Under the pieces are notes generated by a model. The model worked only from the letters and a program-made list of their open reading frames with translations, was not told where the DNA came from and did no database searches. Below, in pieces: positions 46,220-54,082 of a DNA stretch of 54,082 bases (within the stretch, counting starts at the first letter, position 1; every line of letters starts with the position of its first letter). Position numbers and translations under genes: made by a program. The DNA is from Bigelowiella natans CCMP2755 (taxonomy: Eukaryota > Cercozoa > Chlorarachniophyceae): NCBI GenBank assembly GCA_000320545.1, contig ADNK01000974.1, positions 1 to 54,082 on the forward strand, read 5' to 3'.

Positions 46220-46966
46220 CAATCCTCATCGAACACCTTGAAGCATGCTTGCAAGTCTGCCATGTGTCTTCTTCTGCAAACCCAAACCCTCCCATTTTTT
46301 TGTTTTTTGCAGCTTTTCCATCGCTGCGATGCTCGGCTGCGTGGTGATGGCCTTTCACCTTTCCAAAGGGCAAAGGCGATGAGTTCCTTGAAACTTCAGA
46401 GACGTGGACAGCATTGTGTTGCATTGTTGTGTTGACAGATCGAAAGAAGTCTGAGCCCTGATCGATGTCGAAGGAGTTCCAAGTGCCTTTTTCGTTTGTC
46501 TGAAGAATTGGCAATGAACAATGAACAATGGCAGCTTGCAACAAGCTTGGGGCTCCGTTCTGATTCCAGTCAGGTGGTCAGTGTCAGTCAGTTGGTCAGT
46601 TAGTCATTCTGTTCGCGTCCTTGACTTCCCAGTTAGTCAATGAACAATGAACAATGAACAAAGCGTTGATCAAATCTGCATGCGCCAGAACCACATGGGA
46701 GACAGGCGTTTGCATGCAGCAGAGTCAGTCAGTTAGTCGGTCATTCTGTTCGCGTGAAAGATGGATTTTGGCCGATGGGGATGCAAGTGGTGGCATTCAG
46801 GACATTTTCCTTCCTCTTTTCCATTGAAGTTGTTGCTTCTGTTTTTTGAGGTTCGTTCCTAGAAATTTACCTTCCATCCCAAGAACATCGAACAACCGTT
46901 GTCGCTCTCTTCTTCGACTCCGACGACTTTGGTTTGCTTTGGGCAAAACAATGTTCCAGTTTGACG
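46220..46966. pseudogene. Segmental duplication, copy B: broken 5' part of the calmodulin-like locus
   Basis: Homologous to 10303-10868. On the minus strand it keeps MGGFGFAEED (start codon near 46300), then a 2-bp gain (ATGTGTC versus ATGTC) shifts the frame; homology stops about 30 codons in. Relative to copy A it gains two CAATGAA-repeat insertions: a short one near 46512-46528 and one of about 130 bp near 46635-46740. It cannot encode an EF-hand. Confidence 0.88.
46622..46755 (-). mobile_element. Small insertion in copy B, reverse of the LINE-tail unit
   Basis: The insert opens with CAATGAACAATGAACAA, then GCGTTGATCAAATC and CAGAACCACATGGGAGACAG. This is a diverged reverse complement of 38745-38850, including its microsatellite tail. 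The motif CATTCTGTTCGCGT flanks it at 46605-46618 and 46742-46755, consistent with a target-site duplication. Copy A has the motif once and no insert. Confidence 0.65.
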
Positions 46967-47130
46967 TCATCAGCAGTGCAAGCTGTCATGCATCAATTGA
47001 TCATCATGTTCGTCAGCATCGTCTTTCGAAAAGTTGTTGCATTTATTGCAGAGTCATATAAAAATAGATTAAAAAAAGTGGTAATTTCTGGTTTGTAGAC
47101 TGTGTGATCGGAACAGAACCGCATGGCACA
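46967..47130. promoter_or_regulatory. Upstream region of the BSD-PDZ gene
   Basis: Only ~165 bp lie between the end of duplication copy B and the chosen start codon. It is AT-rich with an AAAATAGATTAAAA stretch near 47061. The promoter role is positional inference. Confidence 0.4.
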
Positions 47131-48576
47131 ATGGGAGGAAGCCAGTCTGCTGACCGCGCTGTGCCGCCCTGGTTGGAATCAAATGCGTATCCATCGGAGA
47201 CAGGAGACGCCATACGAAAGCTCTCTGAGGTATTATCACCTATGTGCAACATGCCCCTGCTGTGCCAGAGGCTCTCTTTGATGACGATCATGTATATCTC
47301 AGAGCGCACGCGCATTTCTGACGCAACATCCGCACTTCAAGGTAACACTGCATGAATAACACCGGACTGCAGCAAAGATCCAATTAATTAATGATTATCC
47401 ATTGTTTTTTATGATGAAGGGAAATTTCTCACATAAGCTGGATGAGGAAGAAGCCACAGCTCTTGCGAGTAGAGATTCTTACAGTAATTACAGCTCCACC
47501 ATTGATCAGTTGGTTTTTGTTGATAGCTGCGTGTATGGAAAGCGACGAACGGATAGCTAAATGGTTCCCAAAGCTGGTACGCTCGATCATTAGAGTGTAG
47601 ATAGCGAGAGAATTGTGACAAAAATAGACAAATGAGCAGCTGTACTACTACTTTGCTAGGTGCCAAAACGTGTGACCGAAGATAAGTTCTGGAACAACTA
47701 TTTTTCCCATGTGGAGTATCTTATAGGCTTGGGTAATAAAATTCTTCTTTGATCTATCCGACGAGTCATCCTTCCAACTTGACTTTCCCTCCCTCCCTCC
47801 CTCCCTCCCTCCCTCCCTCTCATGATCGCGCCGACGATTCTTTTTTTCAGCAGGTATGGACGATGCCAAAGATGTAGAGGGAGGAGGTGTCCCGAATGCT
47901 TCAACTGATGCTTCCGTCGAGACGTCTTCGACAAATAATAATGGTACCCTGGTCGTAACCGGGGGATCCTCAAGCACTGAAACAGTAACTCGCGAGAGAG
48001 TTGGGCCTCCTGCGAGTTCGGTGACACAAGCAGACGAATACGCGGAAGATGCAAACGTTCTAGAAATCACATTCACCAAGCGGTAGTTCGCAGTGCCTGG
48101 GATGTTCATCTTCTCCTTTTCTCCTCTTCTCGTAGATCTCACCACCCTTTGCTTTTCTTGGAACGCAGGCCTTTTGGAATCGAGCTGGTGAGGCATCAGG
48201 AGAAAACTGTACGGACTAAGTCAACTCACCAAACATGTGGTTGCAGCGCACACCACATTGAGTCATCACGTCACAATGATGGCATATGCATTCGCAGGTG
48301 TATCCTTTAGTTCATACAGTCGATGCTCAAAACATCGAGAGAGGCCTGACCCCTGGGCATCTCTTGGTTAGAGTCAACGGAGAGGTACTGCACCTTTATA
48401 TATTATGGAAATCCGAAAATTGTGTGTGTTTAGAGCTACTAATTGTTCTATAGTCGGTTGCGGGCAAGCCAATGCCAAGTCTTTTAAAATATCTTCGGAA
48501 TGCGGTATGTGATGACAGAGTAGAAACCAGTGCGGTACGACGAGTAGTGGTTTCTGAGTGGTCCGCCGATGTACAC

Positions 48577-48627
<51 letters not shown>

Positions 48628-49145
48628 ATTTGCAACAACAATAGCCGCTTCCAATGGACCTGTCATTCCTTCTGCCCATTCCTTCAACGCCACCGCAACA
48701 AATCCGTAAAGGACTCCCCTCTCCAATGCCGCCATCATCTAGAAATAAAGGAGCCAAAGCAGCTGCTGCTGCTGTCGGAACATCAGGTCTACTTCTCTTT
48801 CTACGCTGCTCTCTCTCCCTCTCTCCCTCCCTCTCTCTCTCTCTCCTTGGAGGTCTTATGTGTATACATCTTGTACTGTGTTACATGACAGAGTCAAAGC
48901 AAAGGTCGCACGGAGATGCGAGCAGTGGATCATCGGCGGCAGCATCCATGCGCGCGCACGCACCCTCCTCCACCCCCACGCCGTCATGGCTTCAGCATGA
49001 CTCGAAGAAGACAGAGAACCTAGCGATGCCCACGCGCATGTACGGAGCAGTCCCGTTTTGGGAGGCTGGAAACGATTTCGCGTTGACTTTACCAAAAGAA
49101 CCGACTCTCCACCAAAGACAGAGCAGGTTTATGATACGCGACTAG
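47131..49145 (+). CDS. BSD - PDZ protein with myristoylation-type N-terminus
   Basis: Ten exons chain in phase to 351 aa: 47131-47229, 47420-47468, 47527-47576, 47660-47732, 47851-48082, 48169-48187, 48298-48384, 48454-48504, 48645-48786, 48892-49145. The chosen start gives MGGSQSADR, with Gly2 and Ser6, a pattern recognised by N-myristoyltransferase. A BSD domain follows (ERIAKWFPKLVPKRVTEDKF, WNNYFSHVEYLIG), then an acidic S/T linker, and a PDZ domain (VLEITFTKRPFGIELV, YPLVHTVDAQNIERGLTPG, HLLVRVNGE, LKYLRNAPLPMDLSFL). The PDZ GLGF-type loop is PFGIEL, encoded by a 19-nt micro-exon. The tail is serine/alanine-rich and ends SRFMIRD. The likely role is a membrane-tethered adaptor. A possible extra exon at 47267-47341 breaks the phase and was left out. 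Confidence 0.82.
47786..47820. repeat. (CCCT)n repeat in BSD-PDZ intron
   Basis: Eight consecutive CCCT units lie in the polypyrimidine tract before exon 47851-48082. The other strand is (GGGA)n, a sequence able to form a G-quadruplex. Confidence 0.9.
48579..48624. repeat. (CT)n microsatellite serving as polypyrimidine tract
   Basis: A long CT run 20 bp before the acceptor of exon 48645-48786. A similar run (52322-52368) precedes exon 52376-52429 in the next gene. Confidence 0.9.
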
Positions 49146-49259
49146 CTACCATAGCTGTCGTCGAAGCAGTGGCATTAGTAGTAGTACGATGTATGTATGT
49201 ATGTATGTATGTATGTATGTAGCATCACATGTGGTCATATATGCATTCAATAACACCGA

Positions 49260-49333
49260 ATGCGTACCAATAGAACTCCAATCCGGTGGGGCATGATTTT
49301 AGGGTCATCCAAAGGTCGCGATCAACACGCACA

Positions 49334-49372
<39 letters not shown>

Positions 49373-49553
49373 ATTGAAAAGGTTGATACATTTCTTAGAT
49401 TCACAAGTATTAGGGTGATGCGAAGTCGAAGCGCACTCTTTACATTGCAACTGATTGAGTTTGTCCTCGTCATCGTTTTTTCCAGAATGCAGCCTGTCGA
49501 TCGCTGCGTCGGTGATAAATGCTAAAGGTCTGCTTTTGAGTGTGAGTGTAAGT

Positions 49554-49591
<38 letters not shown>

Positions 49592-50963
49592 ATGGAAAAT
49601 ATATTGATATTAACCGCATTACCTCTATGAAAAAGAGATTCATGGATGCACTAAGGATAAATATACGTATATATATATATATATATATATAAATATATAT
49701 AATATTACATAACGGCATGGTCGCTGTAAAAATGGGGGGTAAATTGGGGAAATAATGAAGGTACGGAACTAGAGGCTGTGGTGCACTCACAGAGGAACGT
49801 TGCGAAAGATTTTGCTCGAACGTAAGGCTGCGTATGACCACTCCCCCCCCCCCTCCCCCCACTAACATACACGCACGCTCAAGGCGGCATAGAAATACGA
49901 GAAAACGTGTGCTGGCACGTGCTATACTACTGTACACGTACGAATGCGCATGCATCACTCATTACTATCCTGAGTTTGAAGAGGGGACGATGGGCTATTG
50001 GTGTTGTACCTATCATCACGGAGAAGGCAGGAATAAGCGCTTCTTGCTGTTATCATTATTCGGGGGCTGGAGCGTGTATATTTTCTCTCACGCAGATTGT
50101 ACTCCTCCTCCCCCCCCCCCCCCCCCCCCTTCCTCCTGTTCAGGTTTAAGTGCAGGACTCATAACACCGTGCACGGACTTATTCATGACCCACGGGTAAA
50201 CTAGTACCAACTCTACTTTAAAAAAAAAAATGAGATTTGTCTGTGATGATGGCATCTGGTCGCTACTACTAGAACAACAACTACTACTGCTACTACTACT
50301 ACTACTACTACTACTACTATTACTGCTACAGGTCACAGCCGTGTACATTTCGGGTCCTTGCGGCCCTAGACTGGCGACAGCTCTCTTAGTCTGCAAGGCT
50401 GGAAAACCATGTCTCTTAGAAGGTGAGAGGGCAGCAACAACACGACGAAACGTGTGATGGTGTAGATGATGATGATGGTGGTGACGATGATGATGATGGG
50501 GAATATGCCGCGCTGCCTTTTTTTTTAGAAGAGCTCACTTGAAACGCGCCTCCTGACCGTTACTCCTCGTCGTCAGGTCCAATGGCACGGTCTTATGTGG
50601 AGGCACAGAGTCTGCGGGATAAGTTTAAGGCCGCAGGTAAACCAACGAGTGCGTGCGCTCTTTGAGCACGTAGCGGGTGAATGTTGGAAGCAACGACTAC
50701 TTGTTGTTGGCGAGTGCGGTGTGCATTCGGTCTTTGAGTGGTGGTTGTTTTTTTTTTTTTTTTTTAACTACGGGGTTCGTTCTGAAAGGGACGCCATTGC
50801 CAAACTCTCGATCCTATTGGAAGAGTTGATAAGATGTATGTTCATTGTTTTTCTCCTCGTGCAACAACAACAACACACTGGCTGCTCTTCCCCCTTAGGC
50901 GTTCCTTTATTTGTGTGCCGTCCAAGAATAGTGCTGCCTCGGATGATCGCTGCAAAAAGGTGT

Positions 50964-51032
<69 letters not shown>

Positions 51033-51963
51033 CAGTGGCAGTAGCTATAAATCCGCTGGGGCAACGAAGTGATGTTGGCTCTTCATTCCTCTCTATTTCT
51101 CTCACCATTTCGAGGTGTAGGTTGCGTTTCACTTACTTCCCCCTCTAGTTTCACACCTGCAACCGCCCCCCAATAATATATCGCTGCTGTTTCATTTTCC
51201 CCCAGACTGATATACGCGAAGGGCATCATCGGAAAAATCACGAGCGTAACGTACAAGTTGGCACGCAGCGACCACATCAAGGGGGGGGGGCGGCAGGGTG
51301 AGGCAGTAGTAGCGCCTCTCAAGGGATGGCGCGGCGATGTAGAGGTTTGATACTACCACCACAACGAAAGAACGTAACAGATTGACACAAGCAGAAGAGA
51401 GTGTGGTTGATAGAGTGACGTGTACACGTTCCTGACAGAAATTTCAACCTTTCCCCCTTCTCGAAAGCCTAATATGAATGACGGCATGCCCCGCTGCTGC
51501 TGCTGCTGCTCCTCCTCCTCCTCCTGCTACTGCTGCCGCTGTGTTTGATGAAATCGTCGTTCAGAAATCTGGTGGCGGCCTATTCATGGAATTCGGTAGT
51601 AGTAGCAGCCGTAGTAGTAGCAGTAGCGGTAGACAATTTCGCACTCACCTTTACGATGGTGATGGTGATGATGATTATGATAGTGACGATGGTACCCATC
51701 GATGCATCATGATGATTAGACCAGTAGACATGTCGGTTGTTTGAGGTTTGCTTTGAATTATTGACCTGATCGTCCCTCAACCGCTCTCTCGACGCACGTG
51801 CGCAGGCTGCCAGTCTCTGAGCATCATCGAGTATCTGGTTGGGAACATCTCTCGGGTCGCTGGGGACGCAGCGCGTGCTTCAGGGATCCCTCATCAAAGC
51901 CCGGAGAGTTCCGTTGTCATGTCCTTTCGTGCCGGAGGCCGATATGGCCGCGGCGCAGCTGCT

Positions 51964-52000
<37 letters not shown>

Positions 52001-52322
52001 ATCGTCGAGCAATAGTTGGCGAGGAGGGGGTCCTTGGAACGGCAAGTTTCAACTTCGCGGCTGCTGTGCACGAGGACAGGCTGTGTGTGGAGGGGACAAA
52101 GGGGACCTTGGATATGTCTCTTTTTGGAGAGGAACCGCCTGTACGTTCTGTGGTTGCTTTTGTGCCTCCTCTCCTCCTTCCTCTTCTTCTTCTTCTTCTT
52201 CTTCTTCTTCTTCCCTTTCTCTACTCGCCGATGTTTCTCTTCGCAGCAGCCTCTAGGCATACGTGTGGAGATCTATTGCGCAATGATGATCATCATCAAA
52301 ATAATGATAATATTAATAATAC

Positions 52323-52374
<52 letters not shown>

Positions 52375-53038
52375 GATGATTACGGTTGCAGGCGGCAAAC
52401 AAGTCCACTACCCGTTCAAGAACCCAGAGGTAGTAGTAATAACAATAGATAGATAGCTCGACGTGCAGATTGTCATACACAATGCTCGATGACGACCAAC
52501 GATGATGCGCCATCCTTCCGAGCGGAGGCTGGCGGTATGCTTTCCACGCTCTGACACGAATTTCATGTGTCTCTGATCAGGTGCTACATCTACCAATGAT
52601 GCAGGTGATATGTCAGATAGCGTGGTGGCGAAGCCTTCAATCATATATGTGATCTTCGTGTTTTAACCATTTTTCCTTCATGACGCTTTATCTTTCTTCC
52701 GGCGATGTAATAACAGCGCGTGGTGGACTACCTCCATGGTTGCCCAATGCTTGATGAGGTACGCGGCTCTCGTCTCTATTTGTTTTGTAATACGCCGGCT
52801 CTGCTTGAGCTATTCGAGCTCATGTTCGCGTCCACGTTCCTTGCAGGTACAGCATAGCGCGGAGAATGGGGTTCGTTTGTTGAATGTCGCGGATGCCGCA
52901 CTGAGGACTTTCTACAGGTCAAAACCCTTGCATCGCACCGAGCCATCATTTAGAGAGAGAGAGTTCAGAATGTTTGTTTTATCATCGAGCAGGGCACGGG
53001 ATGATCACTTTTGGAAGCGACGGCACACGTGGTTGTAG
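49260..53038 (+). CDS. Gfo/Idh/MocA-family NAD(P)-dependent oxidoreductase
   Basis: Supported exons: 49260-49303 (MRTNRTPIRWGMIL), 49793-49821 (RNVAKDFAR), 50332-50422, 50577-50636, 50899-50959, 51206-51344, 51565-51595, 51806-52140, 52376-52429, 52717-52758, 52847-53038. From 50332 on, phases close. The motifs run in family order: VTAVYISGPCGPRLATALLV, GKPCLLE, GPMARSYVEAQSLRDKF, GVPLFV, GIIGKITSVTYKL, LKGWRGDVEKSGGGLFMEFG, LSIIEYLVGNISRVAG, VLGTASFNFAAA, LCVEGTKGTLDMSLFG, VHYPFKNPE. The usual EKP motif reads EGP across the 50422/50577 junction, so the catalytic lysine is missing. Twelve AGC codons (polyserine) interrupt the C-terminal sheet at 51964-51999. Exons between 49303 and 50332, which would hold the dinucleotide-binding loop, are not resolved, and part of the C-terminal HVQ segment may be missing near 52.45 kb. 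Confidence 0.75.
49329..49364. repeat. (CA)n microsatellite in oxidoreductase intron
   Basis: A CA run shortly after the first donor; the same intron region also holds (GT)n at 49557-49586 and (AT)n at 49670-49691. Confidence 0.9.
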
Positions 53039-53852
53039 TACGATGGGGTTCGGGGTGCTGCTTCCCGAAGTCCTCATTTTCACTGTTGACAGTCGTCGAT
53101 TCCACTGGGAATTCAAGACACTTATGCGCGCAAGGGATGCTCTTTATGCCAGCAATGTGTTTCAAAATAATTCTCCGGAGTAGTGAGCATGCTATCTAGC
53201 TATGGCGACTTTACTACTGCTGCTGCTGCTGCTGCTGCTACGATACTGTGTGACGTAAATATTTGCCACGTATATAATGCAACCGGAGATCGGCAATGTA
53301 TATGCCACTGCGCGCATAGCTAGCTGTAATGTTCGCAGGATTGATTGATACACAAATGAGGGCCCCGCTATAACTAGTCGACACAACAATCAAGGCCACA
53401 TATCTAGAGATATGACGCGAAGCGCCACCATCACCTATATGCGTAGTAGCATTTGTCGTGCAACAGCAGCCACGTCCCGACTCTCAAGAGGGAAATGTTG
53501 TCATTGCGTTCCAACATCTCTAGGTGCAGACATGTGCTGCGCGCTTAATCAATCAGTTTTGATTTATCAATTGCCGCCACTGCTTAACCATGGCATATTT
53601 CGCGACTTGCAGTGTGCTTTAGAAAATTGAAAAGCGATGCATTTATTCGGATCATGCACTGCTAGACCGCCTGCTGCTACTCCTACGTGCTGACTGCGTC
53701 TTCCATTTTGCTGGGTTTTGCTGTACAATTGTCGTCGTTTTCAAGGAGCAGAATTCCTATCTTTGTGTGCCTGCACAGATTTACATGCAATTAGTGTTTA
53801 TCTGAGATTGCTATGCATTTTACTGTACGACGTTGCTTTCAACTTAGATAAG

Positions 53853-53914
<62 letters not shown>

Positions 53915-53953
53915 TATGATGACCATTGAAATATTTTTATAAATACATTACAA

Positions 53954-54001
<48 letters not shown>

Positions 54002-54082
54002 GAGAGAGAGAGATTGCGTGGTGTGAAAGCTCCTAGACATACACATACATATAGAGAAATATGTGTGACAGAGTGCGCGCGC
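53039..54082. other. Intergenic, no gene seen; AT microsatellites
   Basis: Past the oxidoreductase stop I find no exon with a recognisable motif. Two long pure AT runs (about 53863-53907 and 53957-53997) and a CTG run near 53217-53239 stand out. The window ends inside a GA- and CA-rich stretch. Confidence 0.55.

Noticed and set aside
47267-47341. Possible extra exon in the BSD-PDZ gene
   Set aside because: It has splice-like ends but breaks the phase of the next exon, whereas skipping it gives a continuous frame.

Overview
This is a 54-kb window of nuclear DNA from an intron-rich eukaryote. The evidence is many short GT-AG introns, modular signalling and adhesion proteins, dense simple repeats and a decayed non-LTR retrotransposon. 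Domain content (polycystin-1-like receptor, WSC and C-type lectin modules, rhodanese-phosphatase, Kelch-RGS fusion, GH35 beta-galactosidase) suits a protist or alga, for example of the SAR/chlorarachniophyte type. The window alone does not fix the taxon.

Layout. 1-1167 has no gene and is rich in palindromic words. 1168-6191 (minus) is a Kelch/RGS/FYVE/PH protein. Across a 373-bp shared promoter, 6565-9100 (plus) is a rhodanese-dual-specificity phosphatase homologue whose P-loop arginine is lost. 9945-10376 (minus) is an intronless calmodulin-like gene. 10.3-13.3 kb is an island of duplications and diverged repeats. 13296-37120 (minus) resolves into one gene of about 32 exons encoding a receptor of about 5,520 residues. 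It has a signal peptide, S/T/P-rich stalks, RCC1-like repeats, an F5/8C-like lectin domain, LamG, WSC and C-type lectin modules, a REJ region, a GPS site, about six membrane segments and a C-terminal PDZ domain. 37.3-40.2 kb is a second repeat island with a frameshifted LINE fragment. 40252-45322 (minus) is a secreted GH35 beta-galactosidase in 16 exons (730 aa). 45.3-47.1 kb is a third repeat island with a partial copy of the calmodulin-like locus. 47131-49145 (plus) is a BSD-PDZ protein with a myristoylation-type N-terminus. 49260-53038 (plus) is a Gfo/Idh/MocA-family oxidoreductase. 53.0-54.1 kb holds no gene that I can see.

The exon models were built by hand by chaining GT-AG sites so that codon phase is kept and family motifs run across each junction. 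Five multi-exon genes came out this way. Four close exactly in frame from ATG to stop (598, 820, 730 and 351 aa), and the giant receptor also sums to a whole number of codons. Two of its junctions (the one near 30.17 kb and the 24-nt exon near 27.29 kb) are weaker. The oxidoreductase N-terminus is unresolved.

Functionally, the window groups surface and signalling genes: a giant lectin/GPS receptor beside a secreted glycosidase, and intracellular Kelch-RGS, pseudophosphatase, calmodulin-like and PDZ proteins. I see no operon-like logic. The three repeat islands share sequence families, so they are the mobile part of the locus.
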